A DNA stretch of 64,000 nucleotides from Maritimibacter fusiformis (lineage in GTDB: Bacteria; Pseudomonadota; Alphaproteobacteria; Rhodobacterales; Rhodobacteraceae), in NCBI RefSeq assembly GCF_008086115.1, contig NZ_VSIY01000003.1, positions 1 through 64,000 of the forward strand, given 5' to 3'. Positions 21,780-30,393 of the stretch are shown in pieces. Below the pieces are notes generated by a model. That model worked only from the letters and a program-made list of their open reading frames with translations, was not told the DNA's origin and made no database searches. Made by a program: the position numbers and the translations under genes. How positions within the stretch are numbered: the first letter of the stretch is position 1; the number at the start of each line of letters is the position of its first letter.

Positions 21780-21856
21780 CCTTGTTCTCTCCCTTGGCAA
21801 GGTCTAGACCTGCGCCACATTCACCCGAACATGGTTTCCAAAAGGTTAACGCGCCC

Positions 21857-23269
21857 ATGACTTCGCAGCAGACGCCCCCGGTCGTGACCCGCTTCGCCCC
21901 CTCGCCGACCGGCTATCTGCACATCGGGGGCGCACGCACGGCGCTGTTCAACTGGCTCTATGCCCGCGGGCGCAGCGGCAAGTTCCTGTTGCGCATCGAA
22001 GACACCGACCGGGCACGCTCGACGCCGGAGGCGACGGCGGCGATCCTCGAGGGGATGCGCTGGCTTGGGCTCGACCACGATGGCGAGGCGATCAGCCAGG
22101 CCGCCCGCGCCGACCGCCACGCCGAGGTGGCGCACGAGATGCTGGCGCGCGGCCATGCCTACAAGTGCTTCGCCAGCCAGGACGAAATCGCCGCATTCCG
22201 CGAGGCCGCCCGCGCCGAGGGCCGCTCGACGCTGTTCCAGAGCCCGTGGCGCGACGCCGACCCCGCCGACCACCCGGACGCGCCGTTCGTCATCCGCCTC
22301 AAGGCCCCGCGCGACGGCGCCACTGTGATCGCGGACCGGGTGCAGGGCGACGTGACCATCCGCAACGACCAACTCGACGACATGATCTGCCTGCGCTCGG
22401 ACGGAACGCCGACCTACATGTTGGCCGTGGTGGTCGACGATCACGACATGGGCGTGACCCACGTGATCCGGGGCGACGACCACCTCAACAACGCGGCCCG
22501 CCAGATGCTGGTGTATCAGGCGATGGATTGGGACGTGCCGGTCTGGGCGCATATCCCGCTGATCCACGGCCCCGACGGCAAGAAACTGTCGAAACGCCAC
22601 GGCGCGCTCGGGGTCGAGGAATACCGCGCCATGGGCTACCCGGCGACCGCGATGCGCAACTATCTCGCGCGGCTGGGCTGGAGCCACGGCGACGACGAGG
22701 TGTTCACCGACGCCCAGGCGCGCGACTGGTTCGATCTCGACGGAATCGGCAAGGGCGCGGCGCGTTTCGACTTCAAGAAGCTCGACAATATCTCGGGCAA
22801 GCACATCGCCATGACGGATGAGGCGACCCTGGTTTCGCAGGTGCAGGATTACCTTGCGGCAGCCGGTCGCCCGTCTTTGACCGAGGCCGAATGCGGCGCG
22901 CTGGCCCGCGCCCTGCCCGCAATCAAAAGCGGCGTCAAGACCCTGCCGCAACTCCTTGACAAGGCGCATTTTATCCTGACATCGCGCCCGATGGTGCCGG
23001 ATGAGAAGGCAGCAGCGGCGCTGGATGATGTATCCCGTCGTATACTGAAAGAATTGACGCCGCATTTGCAAACTGCTAGCTGGGTGCGCGAAGAACTCGA
23101 GAGTGTGCTGAACGCTCTGGCCGAAGCTCATGACACGAAGTTTGGCAAACTTGCCGCGCCGCTCCGGGCGGCGCTTGCCGGGAGGGTTGCGACCCCCAGC
23201 GTGTTCGACATGATGCTGTTGCTCGGCCGAGAAGAAACCGTGGCGCGGCTGACGGACGCCGCCGCCTAA
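21857..23269 (+). CDS. gltX: Glutamate--tRNA ligase
   Basis: Charges tRNA(Glu), and possibly tRNA(Gln) in organisms using the amidotransferase route. The 470-residue class I synthetase has the HIGH-type motif [14 protein letters not shown] at residues 12-25, [13 protein letters not shown], the [11 protein letters not shown] block, and the KMSKS-type [14 protein letters not shown] near residue 242. A helical anticodon-binding C-terminus follows. The ATG at 21857 puts the catalytic motif in the usual place; the in-frame extension to 21686 overlaps comEC and is rejected. Alphaproteobacteria often carry two gltX copies, so this may be either form. Confidence 0.95.
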   Translation: MTSQQTPPVVTRFAPSPTGYLHIGGARTALFNWLYARGRSGKFLLRIEDTDRARSTPEATAAILEGMRWLGLDHDGEAISQAARADRHAEVAHEMLARGHAYKCFASQDEIAAFREAARAEGRSTLFQSPWRDADPADHPDAPFVIRLKAPRDGATVIADRVQGDVTIRNDQLDDMICLRSDGTPTYMLAVVVDDHDMGVTHVIRGDDHLNNAARQMLVYQAMDWDVPVWAHIPLIHGPDGKKLSKRHGALGVEEYRAMGYPATAMRNYLARLGWSHGDDEVFTDAQARDWFDLDGIGKGAARFDFKKLDNISGKHIAMTDEATLVSQVQDYLAAAGRPSLTEAECGALARALPAIKSGVKTLPQLLDKAHFILTSRPMVPDEKAAAALDDVSRRILKELTPHLQTASWVREELESVLNALAEAHDTKFGKLAAPLRAALAGRVATPSVFDMMLLLGREETVARLTDAAA

Positions 23270-23317
23270 CCTCGACCGGTCGATCCGGACCGGCGGGCCT
23301 CAACGAAAGGGACAAAG

Positions 23318-24613
23318 ATGGCGAACCAGACGGGAACGGCAAAGCTCAGCTTCGGCGACACGAACCTCGAACTGCCGATGTATTCGCCCACCGCCGGGCC
23401 GGACGTGATCGACATCACCAAGCTCTATGCGCTGGGCAATGTCTTTACCCACGACCCCGGGTTCACCTCGACCTCGGCCTGCGAAAGCGAGATCACTTTC
23501 ATCGACGGCGACAAGGGCGAGCTTCTGTATCGCGGCTATCCGATCGACCAGCTGGCCGAGAAATCCCATTATCTCGAGGTCTGTTTCCTGCTGCTCTACG
23601 GCCATCTGCCGACCGCGCAGGAGCTCGAGGATTTCGAGATGCGCGTGACCCGTCACACGATGGTGCATGAACAGATCACCAAGTTCTTCTCGGGCTACCG
23701 CCGTGACGCGCACCCGATGGCCACCATGGTCGGCGTGGTCGGCGCGCTGTCGGCCTTCTACCACGACAGTCTCGACATCAACGACCCCTGGCAGCGCGAA
23801 GTGGCGGCGGTGCGGATGATCGCCAAGGTTCCGACGATCACCGCGATGGCCTACAAGTATTCCATCGGCCAGCCGTTCATGTATCCGAAGAACTCGCTCG
23901 ATTATGCGTCGAACTTCCTCTACATGTGCTTCGCCGTGCCGGCCGAGGATTACGAGGTCAACCCGATCCTCGCGCGCGCGATGGACCGGATCTTCACGCT
24001 GCACGCCGACCACGAACAGAACGCTTCGACCTCGACGGTGCGGCTGGCGGGCTCGTCCGGCGCCAACCCGTTTGCCTGCATCGCCGCCGGTATCGCCTGC
24101 CTCTGGGGCCCGGCGCATGGTGGCGCCAACCAGGCCAGCCTCGAGATGCTGCGCGAGATCGGCACCGTCGACCGCATCCCGGAATACATCGCGCGCGCCA
24201 AGGACAAGGACGATCCGTTCCGGCTGATGGGCTTTGGCCACCGGGTCTACAAGAACTTCGACCCGCGCGCCAAGGTGATGAAGGAAAGCGCCGACGAGGT
24301 GCTGGGCCTGTTGGGCATCGAGAACAACGAGACCCTGAAGGTCGCCAAGGAGCTTGAGCGGATCGCGCTCGAAGACGAATATTTCGTCTCGAAAAAGCTC
24401 TATCCGAACGTCGATTTCTATTCCGGCATCATCCTCGAGGCGATGGGCTTCCCGACCTCGATGTTCACGCCGATCTTCGCGCTGTCGCGCACCGTCGGCT
24501 GGATCTCGCAGTGGCGCGAAATGCTCGCCGACCCGGCGCAGAAGATCGGCCGCCCGCGCCAGCTCTACACCGGCGCGACCCGGCGCGACTACATCGACGT
24601 CGAGGACCGCTGA
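23318..24613 (+). CDS. gltA: Citrate synthase (type II)
   Basis: First enzyme of the TCA cycle, condensing oxaloacetate with acetyl-CoA. The 431-residue hexameric-type protein contains an N-terminal beta domain ahead of the catalytic domain, [20 protein letters not shown], then [19 protein letters not shown] (catalytic His), [27 protein letters not shown] (second His) and [15 protein letters not shown] (Asp). Spacing from gltX is 48 bases on the same strand, so the two may be cotranscribed. A strong hairpin with a T-run follows. Type II enzymes are often inhibited by NADH, which is family knowledge rather than seen here. Confidence 0.97.
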   Translation: MANQTGTAKLSFGDTNLELPMYSPTAGPDVIDITKLYALGNVFTHDPGFTSTSACESEITFIDGDKGELLYRGYPIDQLAEKSHYLEVCFLLLYGHLPTAQELEDFEMRVTRHTMVHEQITKFFSGYRRDAHPMATMVGVVGALSAFYHDSLDINDPWQREVAAVRMIAKVPTITAMAYKYSIGQPFMYPKNSLDYASNFLYMCFAVPAEDYEVNPILARAMDRIFTLHADHEQNASTSTVRLAGSSGANPFACIAAGIACLWGPAHGGANQASLEMLREIGTVDRIPEYIARAKDKDDPFRLMGFGHRVYKNFDPRAKVMKESADEVLGLLGIENNETLKVAKELERIALEDEYFVSKKLYPNVDFYSGIILEAMGFPTSMFTPIFALSRTVGWISQWREMLADPAQKIGRPRQLYTGATRRDYIDVEDR

Positions 24614-24637
24614 CAGCTCGTCCGAGCCGAAAACGCC

Positions 24638-24666
24638 AAAGGCCGCCCACATCGGGCGGCCTTTTC
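24638..24666 (+). terminator. Rho-independent terminator after gltA
   Basis: An 11-base-pair stem, AAAGGCCGCCC (24638-24648) with GGGCGGCCTTT (24654-24664), has a five-base loop and is followed by T residues. Because the left arm starts with A's, it may also stop the convergent enoyl-CoA hydratase gene. Confidence 0.85.
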
Positions 24667-24740
24667 GTCTTGCACGACCGTATGACGCGCTTGGCCCCCG
24701 CGGTTCACCCTGACGCACATGCTCCGGGGGCAGCGCCCAC

Positions 24741-25520
24741 CTACCGCCCTTCGAACCTGGCCACGCGCGACTTGTCCAGAAACGCCAGCACGCCTTCCTT
24801 GAAATCGCGCGAACGCCCGCATTCGCCCTGTAACCGGGCCTCCAGCGCCAACTGGTCGTCGTAGGAATTGCCGTGCGACGCGCGCAACGCCTGCTTGGTC
24901 GCGGCAAAGGCCAGGGTCGGCCCGGAGGCCAGGTGATCGGCCCGCGCCCGCCAGGTCTCGGCAAAGGCGTCGTCGTCCACCGCCTCCCAGATCATGCCCC
25001 AGTCGGCGGCCTGCTCGGCCCCGATCTTGTCGGCGAACAGCGCAGCCCCCATCGCCCGCGCCAGCCCGATGGTGCGCGGCAGCGCATAGGTGCCGCCCGC
25101 ATCCGGCATCAGGCCCACCCGGGCGAAAGCCTGCATGAAATAGGCCGAGCGCGCCGCGATCACCACGTCGGCGGCCAGCGCAAGGTTGGCCCCGGCCCCG
25201 GCGGCGGCACCGTTCACCGCCGCGATCACCGGCACCGGCGCCTCGGCGATGGCGCGCAGGATCGGCTCGTATTCCTCGCGCAGCACGCGTTCCAGATCCA
25301 CATGTGCGGCATCGACCGGATCGCCCAGGTCCTGGCCCGAGCAGAACGCCCGGCCCGCCCCGGTCAGCACGATCACCCGCGCCGCCCCCGCCGCGGTCTT
25401 GACCGCGTCGACCAGTTCTGCCCGCATCTGGGTATTGAGCGCGTTCATCTTGTCGGGCCGGTTCAGCGTGATCACCGCCACCCCTGCCGTCAGGTCGTAT
25501 TCAATCGTCTGGTAGCGCAT
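24741..25520 (-). CDS. Enoyl-CoA hydratase/isomerase family protein, PaaG-like
   Basis: A 259-residue crotonase-fold enzyme. Markers are ITLNRPDKMNALNTQM, GRAFCSGQDLGDP (oxyanion region), VNGAAAGAGANLALAADVVIA and VGLMPDAGGTYALPR. The 'SGQDL' and 'MPDAGGT' residues, with Asp where hydratases carry Glu, match the PaaG branch, which isomerises ring-epoxide CoA esters in phenylacetate breakdown. No other paa genes are nearby, so a general delta-isomerase role in fatty-acid or aromatic degradation is equally possible. It is cytosolic. It converges on gltA across the terminator at 24638, and ccmH lies upstream on the same strand 107 bases away. Confidence 0.82.
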   Translation of the reverse strand: MRYQTIEYDLTAGVAVITLNRPDKMNALNTQMRAELVDAVKTAAGAARVIVLTGAGRAFCSGQDLGDPVDAAHVDLERVLREEYEPILRAIAEAPVPVIAAVNGAAAGAGANLALAADVVIAARSAYFMQAFARVGLMPDAGGTYALPRTIGLARAMGAALFADKIGAEQAADWGMIWEAVDDDAFAETWRARADHLASGPTLAFAATKQALRASHGNSYDDQLALEARLQGECGRSRDFKEGVLAFLDKSRVARFEGR

Positions 25521-25627
25521 CCGCCCCTCCGCAAATCGGTTTCGCGGCAGACTAGCGGTTTCGCGCGCGAAGAAAAGCCGGACGCCCCGTCACCCGGCAA
25601 TGACGGCCCCGTCGCGGACGCCGCCGA

Positions 25628-26077
25628 TCAGTCGCGCATCAATTCCGACAGCCGGGCCTCTTCCTCGGGCGACAGCCGGGCCGCCGGCTCGTCGGCGCGG
25701 GACCGGCGGCGCAGGTAAAGCCCCGCCCCCACCGCCGCGACCAGCAACAGCCCCGGCCCGGCCCACCACAACAGCACGTTGGCCCCATCGACGGTCGGCT
25801 TCATCAGCACGTATTCGCCGTAGCGCTCGACCAGGTAGGCGATCACCTCGTCGTCGCTGTCCCCCGCGACAAGCCGTTCGCGCACCAGAAGCCGCAGGTC
25901 GCGGGCGATGGTGGCGTTGCTTTCGTCGATGTTCTCGCCCCGGCAGACGACACAGCGCAACTCGGCGGATATGCCGCGCGCCCGCGCTTCCAGTTCCGGG
26001 TCGTCGAGCACCTCATCGGGGTTCACGGCAAACGCCGGGGCCGCGATCAGGGCGAGGATCAGGGCCAGGCGCTTCAT
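25628..26077 (-). CDS. ccmH: Cytochrome c-type biogenesis protein CcmH/CycL
   Basis: Membrane-anchored thioredoxin-like thiol oxidoreductase that keeps apocytochrome c heme-binding cysteines reduced and presents them to CcmF. The 149-residue protein has a signal peptide (MKRLALILALIAAPAFA), the redox motif LRCVVCRGE (CxxC at about residues 42-45) and a transmembrane helix at about 100-120 followed by a charged cytosolic tail. It is the short CcmH/CycL form without the CcmI TPR part. Its ATG overlaps the ccmF stop by four bases, so synthesis is coupled to its partner. Confidence 0.93.
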   Translation of the reverse strand: MKRLALILALIAAPAFAVNPDEVLDDPELEARARGISAELRCVVCRGENIDESNATIARDLRLLVRERLVAGDSDDEVIAYLVERYGEYVLMKPTVDGANVLLWWAGPGLLLVAAVGAGLYLRRRSRADEPAARLSPEEEARLSELMRD

Positions 26078-28050
26078 TCCGCCGGCACCCCGCCCACGAC
26101 ATTGCGCCGGGTCGCGCCGGCGGCAACGCGGTAGCGCCGGTCCGACAGGCTCAGCGTGCCGCCGAGAGCCATCAGCAGCGATCCGGCCCAGATCCAGTTG
26201 GCGAAGGGCTTGATGAAGGTGCGCACGGCCCAGCCGCCGCCCTCCTGCGGATCGCCGATCACCATGTAGAGGTCGCGCCAGAAGCCGTTGGCGATGGCCG
26301 CCTCGGTGGTCGGCATCGACTGCACCGGATAGACGCGCTTTTCAGGGCGCAGCGACGCCACCAGCTTGCCATCCCGGCGCAATTCCATCAGCCCGACCGT
26401 CGAGAAATAGTTCGGCCCTTCCTCGCGCGTCACATCGGCCAGCGTCACCTCATAGCCCGCAACCTCGAAGGTTTCGCCGACCTGGGCGACGCGGATATCC
26501 TCGACCTGCCAGGCCATCAGGCCCGCGATGCCCATGAAGGTCACGCCCAGCCCGGCATGCGCCACCACCCGGCCCCAGTCGGCCCGTGGCACCCGGCCAG
26601 CCCGGCCCAGCCGTGCCCCGATACCGCCCGCGCCAAGCCGGCGCCAGATGTCGGTCGCCGCCCCCGCCACCAGCCAGACGCCCAGCAGAAAGCCCACCGG
26701 GCCGAGGATCGTGCGTTCGCTCTGGATCGCCCAGACCAGCAGGAAGGTAAGCACCGCCAGCACCATCGCGGGCACCAGCGAGCGCACCACCCGGCCAAGC
26801 CGCGCGCGTTTCCACGGCAGCATCGCGCCGATCGGCAGGATGATCGCGATGGCGACCATGAAGGGGGTGAAGGCCGCCTCGAAGAACGGCGCCCCGACCG
26901 ACAGCTTGCGGTCAAAGAACATCTCGGCCACCAGCGGCCACATGGTGCCGATGAAGACCACGAACGAGGACACGGCCAAGAGGATGTTGTTGACCACCAG
27001 CGCGCTTTCGCGGCTGACCACGGCGAACACGCCCTTGGCCTCCATCGCGCTGGCGCGGAACGAGTAAAGCACCAGCGCGCCGCCGGTAAAGAAAAGCAGG
27101 ATCAACAGGATGAAGATGCCGCGCGACGGGTCCGAGGCGAAACTGTGCACCGAGGTGATGATGCCCGAACGCACGATGAAGGTGCCGATCAGCGAAAACC
27201 CGAAGGCCAGAATGGCCAGCAGGACCGTCCAGCTTTTCAGCGCCTCGCGCTTTTCCACCACGATGGCCGAATGCAGCAGCGCGGCGGCGAACAGCCAGGG
27301 CATGAAGCTCGCATTCTCGACCGGGTCCCAGAACCAGAAACCGCCCCAACCCAGCTCGTAATATGCCCACCACGAACCCAGCGCGATGCCGATGGTCAGG
27401 AAGATCCAGGCCGCCAGCGTCCAGGGCCGCACCCAGCGCGCCCAGGCGGCATCGACCCGGCCCTCGATCAGGGCCGCGACGGCGAAGGAAAACGCCATGC
27501 TCAGCCCGACATAGCCGAGGTAGAGGAACGGCGGGTGAAAGGCGAGGCCGGGGTCTTGCAAAAGCGGGTTCAGGTCCTGCCCGTCGAACGGCGGGCGGGC
27601 GAGGCGCAGAAACGGGTTCGAGGTAAGCAGGATGAACGCGAGAAACGCGACGCTGATGGCGCTCTGCACCGCCAGCGCGCGGGCGCGCAGCCGTGGCGGC
27701 AGCCCGGAGCCGAAGCCCGCTGCCATCGCCCCGAACAGCGTCAGGATCAACACCCACAGCAGCATCGAGCCCTCGTGGTTGCCCCAGACGCCGGAAATCT
27801 TGTAAAGCATCGGCTTGGCCGAATGCGAGTTCGCCCAGACCAGCCGGAGCGAGAAATCCGAGGTCACGAAAGCCCAGGTCAGCGCCCCGAACGCCGCCAG
27901 GGTAAAGGTGAATTGCAAGAGCGCGGCCGGGGCGGCCACGGCCATCCAGCCGGTCCAGCCCTTCTGCGCCCCGATCATCGGCACCACCGCCTGCACGATG
28001 GCAACCCCAAGCGCCAGGATCAGCGCGACATGTCCAAGTTCTGCGATCAT
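26074..28050 (-). CDS. ccmF: Heme lyase CcmF/NrfE family subunit
   Basis: Core of the system I cytochrome c heme ligation complex in the inner membrane. The 658-residue protein has about 15 hydrophobic segments. It carries the periplasmic WWD-like signature of the family (GSWWAYYELGWGGFWFWDPVENASFMPW, near residue 230) and the conserved KISGVWGNHEGSMLLW segment at about 85. The WWAYYELGWGGFWFWDP block binds heme in characterised homologues. The C-terminal half has a large periplasmic domain (RVYPVQSMPTTEAAI). It overlaps ccmH. ccmE, usually next to ccmF, is not adjacent. Confidence 0.95.
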   Translation of the reverse strand: MIAELGHVALILALGVAIVQAVVPMIGAQKGWTGWMAVAAPAALLQFTFTLAAFGALTWAFVTSDFSLRLVWANSHSAKPMLYKISGVWGNHEGSMLLWVLILTLFGAMAAGFGSGLPPRLRARALAVQSAISVAFLAFILLTSNPFLRLARPPFDGQDLNPLLQDPGLAFHPPFLYLGYVGLSMAFSFAVAALIEGRVDAAWARWVRPWTLAAWIFLTIGIALGSWWAYYELGWGGFWFWDPVENASFMPWLFAAALLHSAIVVEKREALKSWTVLLAILAFGFSLIGTFIVRSGIITSVHSFASDPSRGIFILLILLFFTGGALVLYSFRASAMEAKGVFAVVSRESALVVNNILLAVSSFVVFIGTMWPLVAEMFFDRKLSVGAPFFEAAFTPFMVAIAIILPIGAMLPWKRARLGRVVRSLVPAMVLAVLTFLLVWAIQSERTILGPVGFLLGVWLVAGAATDIWRRLGAGGIGARLGRAGRVPRADWGRVVAHAGLGVTFMGIAGLMAWQVEDIRVAQVGETFEVAGYEVTLADVTREEGPNYFSTVGLMELRRDGKLVASLRPEKRVYPVQSMPTTEAAIANGFWRDLYMVIGDPQEGGGWAVRTFIKPFANWIWAGSLLMALGGTLSLSDRRYRVAAGATRRNVVGGVPAE

Positions 28051-28240
28051 GCGGCGACCATATGCCGGATCGACGGCGGCGCCAATGCCATGCGCGCCGA
28101 TGTCGCGGAAATGTAATCGGGCGCACGGATGGCCGGTCTTGTGTCGGTTTTCCCACAGGGCGCCACATCTGGCAGGTGGGCGATAGCCTGTCGGCGCAAA
28201 TCATGCGATAATCTGGGCATTGAGCAGGAGTAGCGATCAA

Positions 28241-28702
28241 ATGAAAAAAACAATGAAATCCGTTCTGCTGGCCTCGGGGTTGACGCTCGCCGCGATCGCC
28301 CCGGCTGAGGCCCAGGGCTTCGAAGGCGCCTATGCCGGGATCTACGCCGGCACATCGTTCAGTTTCGTCGGCTGGATGGGCGGCGTGCAGGCCGGCTACA
28401 ACTTCGCCTTTGCCGGCGACGCGATCGCGGGCGTCGAGGGGGACGTGTTCGTCACCAACGGCGGCCAGGTCTGGGGCACGGCGGCGGGACGGCTGGGATA
28501 TGCGCTCAGCCCGGAGATGATGCTGTTCGCCACGCTCGGTGCGGGCACCAACGGCGCCAACACCTACTACCAGATCGGCGGCGGCGGTGAATTCAACGTG
28601 ACCGACCAGGTCTATCTGCGCGCCGATCTCGACCGGCTGCGGCAATTCTCGGGCGGCGTGCCGATCTACTACGGCAAGATCGGCGCCGGCTACCGGTTCT
28701 GA
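28241..28702 (+). CDS. Small outer-membrane beta-barrel protein (Omp25/opacity-like)
   Basis: A 153-residue exported protein. A signal peptide with hydrophobic core SVLLASGLTLAAIAPAEAQ is followed by alternating short strands typical of an eight-stranded barrel (AYAGIYAGTSFSFVGWMGGVQ, GRLGYALSPEMMLFATLGAG). The terminal strand is VPIYYGKIGAGYRF, and the last-residue Phe is a usual signal for BAM insertion. The ATG at 28241 follows GGAG by ten bases; a start at 28220 is possible but less likely. The barrel is probably structural or a small porin. It is divergent from ccmF and followed by a GC hairpin. Confidence 0.75.
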   Translation: MKKTMKSVLLASGLTLAAIAPAEAQGFEGAYAGIYAGTSFSFVGWMGGVQAGYNFAFAGDAIAGVEGDVFVTNGGQVWGTAAGRLGYALSPEMMLFATLGAGTNGANTYYQIGGGGEFNVTDQVYLRADLDRLRQFSGGVPIYYGKIGAGYRF

Positions 28703-28753
28703 GCCGGCCGCGCCGACCGACCTCGGCACAACCGCCGCCAATCGGGTGGCATC

Positions 28754-28774
28754 GCCCGGCCCCACTGGCCGGGC
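28754..28774 (+). terminator. GC hairpin after the beta-barrel gene
   Basis: GCCCGGCC (28754-28761) pairs perfectly with GGCCGGGC (28767-28774) around a five-base loop. There is no T-run, so factor-independent termination is uncertain, but position after a stop codon and before a new ribosome-binding site fits a transcript end. Confidence 0.4.
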
Positions 28775-28819
28775 GCAGGGATTCGTGACACACTGGCGCC
28801 AACCACGGAGGTGCCCCGC

Positions 28820-29107
28820 ATGCGCATGCCTGTCAGACCCGCAATCGTCGCGCTCGCCCTTTGCCTTCCGGCGGCGCTCAACGCCGAGACCGCGCGTTCG
28901 TGCTGGCAACCCGGCACGGCGGTCGGTCTGTTCGACTGGGCCGGTTCGCCCTCGACCACCTGCCGCGACGGCACCTGGACGCGGGCCGGGGCCGGGACCA
29001 CCGCCCCCAAGCCCGCGCCTGCCCCGGCGAAGACGCGCGCAGCGTCCGCGCCCACGGGTTTCAGCTTTTCCGGTGAGGTCTATGTCGGCCTCGCCTGGGC
29101 GAAGTGA
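28820..29107 (+). CDS. Small secreted protein of unknown function
   Basis: A 95-residue product beginning with a clear signal peptide (MRMPVRPAIVALALCLPAALNA). The mature part is short, with two cysteines (ARSCWQ and STTCRDG, 21 residues apart) that could form a disulfide. A proline/alanine-rich spacer follows (APKPAPAPAKT), and the C-terminus is FSFSGEVYVGLAWAK. The ATG at 28820 has GGAGG eight bases upstream; a GTG at 28811 overlaps that site. I do not recognise a family. It is probably periplasmic and expressed separately from the barrel gene before it. Confidence 0.6.
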   Translation: MRMPVRPAIVALALCLPAALNAETARSCWQPGTAVGLFDWAGSPSTTCRDGTWTRAGAGTTAPKPAPAPAKTRAASAPTGFSFSGEVYVGLAWAK

Positions 29108-29125
29108 CAACCCGATCCGCACGCG

Positions 29126-29548
29126 TCACACCGCGACGAAAGCCAACACCGACAGCGCCACAGACACCGCCACCGGCCACAGGAACCCCGCGCCGTGGCG
29201 GCCGAACGAGCGGTGGATCACCGAGAAATGCAGCACCGCGCCGACCACGTAGAGCGCGAGCAGCGCCAGCACCGCCGGATGCCCCAGCGCCCCGCCGGGC
29301 CGCCCCAGCAACTCGAAGAACCAGCCCCAGCCCGTCACCAGCGCGATTCCCGACCACGACACCGCCATGCCAAGCGCCAAGGGCGTCGCGCGCACCGCCC
29401 AGAGCCAGAAGAACGTTGCCGCGATCATCGCGGCCATCGCGGCAATCGCGCCGTAGACCAGCGTGAACACCGCCGCGAACCCTGCCAGTTCATGCGCCGC
29501 CGCCAGCGTCGCGCCGACCAGCACGATCAATGCCAATGCCTGTTTCAT
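29126..29548 (-). CDS. Small integral membrane protein at the end of the GTA-lysis operon
   Basis: A 140-residue protein with four hydrophobic segments, starting MKQALALIVLVGATLAAAHEL. The helices span roughly residues 5-30, 35-60, 65-90 and 95-140, with a WGWFFELLGRPGG loop and an HFSVIHRSFGRHG segment. There is no recognised domain. The start at 29548 overlaps the stop of the 44-residue gene by four bases, so it is translationally coupled to the endolysin-holin operon. It may support membrane disruption or simply hitchhike. The in-frame extension to 29653 is an arginine/glycine-rich shadow and is rejected. Confidence 0.6.
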   Translation of the reverse strand: MKQALALIVLVGATLAAAHELAGFAAVFTLVYGAIAAMAAMIAATFFWLWAVRATPLALGMAVSWSGIALVTGWGWFFELLGRPGGALGHPAVLALLALYVVGAVLHFSVIHRSFGRHGAGFLWPVAVSVALSVLAFVAV

Positions 29549-29679
29549 CGGGCCAGAACCTCTCTCACCGCGCGGTCGAGCGCCGCGGCCGCCCGCCTGT
29601 TTCGTTTGATCGCCTCGTCCAGCCGCGCCCCGGCCAGACGGCGGCGCAACCACCGGGTGGCGCGTTTCAACCGGCCCAT
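29545..29679 (-). CDS. 44-residue basic protein between holin-operon genes
   Basis: A very small protein, MGRLKRATRWLRRRLAGARL then DEAIKRNRRAAAALDRAVREVLAR, with about a third basic residues and predicted all-helical. Its ATG shares one base with the preceding stop (TGATG), and its stop overlaps the next start by four bases. This makes an unbroken overlap chain and is the main evidence that it is real. Size and charge suggest an amphipathic helical peptide that could touch membrane or nucleic acid. No family is recognised. A longer in-frame reading to 29799 overlaps the upstream gene and looks spurious. Confidence 0.5.
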   Translation of the reverse strand: MGRLKRATRWLRRRLAGARLDEAIKRNRRAAAALDRAVREVLAR

Positions 29680-29870
29680 CACCGCACCCCGTTCCCGGCG
29701 GGCAGACGCTCGCGGATGATGGTGGTGATCTCGATCAGGATAGACGAGTTCTTGTCGAGCACGGCCCGCGTGGCCTGGTCCTTTTGCAGATCGCGCCACA
29801 AAAGGTAGAAAACCAGAACCACCCAGGGCCCGTGCTCGGCCACCAGCGAGACCAGGAAATCAGGCGCCAT
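29679..29870 (-). CDS. 63-residue single-pass membrane protein downstream of GTA holin
   Basis: The product starts MAPDFLVSLVAEHGPWVVLV, and one hydrophobic helix continues through FYLLWRD. A hydrophilic, probably helical segment follows (LQKDQATRAVLDKNSSILIE, then ITTIIRERL). This shape, one membrane span plus a short amphipathic tail, is shared by several phage accessory lysis proteins, but no family can be named. The ATG at 29870 overlaps the holin stop by 11 bases and its stop shares a base with the next ATG. Tight coupling argues for a function with the holin, for example as a regulator of it; that is inference. Confidence 0.6.
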   Translation of the reverse strand: MAPDFLVSLVAEHGPWVVLVFYLLWRDLQKDQATRAVLDKNSSILIEITTIIRERLPAGNGVR

Positions 29871-30393
29871 TGCCGGCCCGCCAGTCGTCCAGCGCCGGGT
29901 TGGCATCGCCGGCCGCCGAGGCCCCGGCCTCGAGCGCACCAAGCGCGGCGAGGTTGCGCGTCACCATCGATGTGCGCAGCATGGTCTGGGTCAGCGCGCG
30001 CTGGAACTCCTGCCCCTTGAGCTGGTGGCGCGCGCCGAAATAAAAGCTGACGATGGCGCCCATCAGCCACCACAGCGGCTCGGGCACGAGGGCGAGGCCC
30101 TGCATCCGGGCGGCGAACCAGATCGGGTCGGTCATCGCGGCCAAGAACAGCCCCAGCGTGCCGATCGCCAGCGCCGGGCGCGGCAGCCGGTTCAGCCCGT
30201 CCATCAGCCGGTCGAACCAGCCCCGCCGCTCTCCCGTAAACTCCGCAGCGAACTCGGCCAGCGCGGCGGCGCGCCAGTCGGCCTCGCGGGCCGCACCCGC
30301 TTCGGTGTTTTCGAAAAACACCTCGGCGGTTTCGCGCACCACGTTGCGGCCACCGCCAAAGAGCGCCCCCAGGATCGTGCCGATCAGTCCCAT
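29860..30393 (-). CDS. Holin of the gene-transfer-agent release type (3TM)
   Basis: Membrane pore-former that lets endolysin reach peptidoglycan. The 177-residue protein begins MGLIGTILGALFGGGRNVV. A hydrophilic stretch (FFENTEAGAAREADWRAAAL) and RRGWFDRLMDGLNRLPRPALA follow, then hydrophobic segments IGTLGLFLAAMTDPIWFAARM and LWWLMGAIVSFYFGARHQLKG. This order matches the 'holin of 3TMs, for gene-transfer release' family known from Rhodobacter capsulatus GTA. Its start overlaps the endolysin gene by 10 bases. A purely prophage origin is unlikely because no other phage gene is nearby. Confidence 0.82.
   Translation of the reverse strand: MGLIGTILGALFGGGRNVVRETAEVFFENTEAGAAREADWRAAALAEFAAEFTGERRGWFDRLMDGLNRLPRPALAIGTLGLFLAAMTDPIWFAARMQGLALVPEPLWWLMGAIVSFYFGARHQLKGQEFQRALTQTMLRTSMVTRNLAALGALEAGASAAGDANPALDDWRAGNGA

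Noticed and set aside
25600-28116. 838-aa plus-strand frame opposite ccmF-ccmH
   Set aside because: Arg/Pro/Gln-rich antisense shadow with no domain.
28818-28829. GCATGCGCATGC palindrome at the start of the 95-aa protein
   Set aside because: Produced by two ATG-containing codons (ATGCGCATG) at the gene start; no reason to think it is a site.
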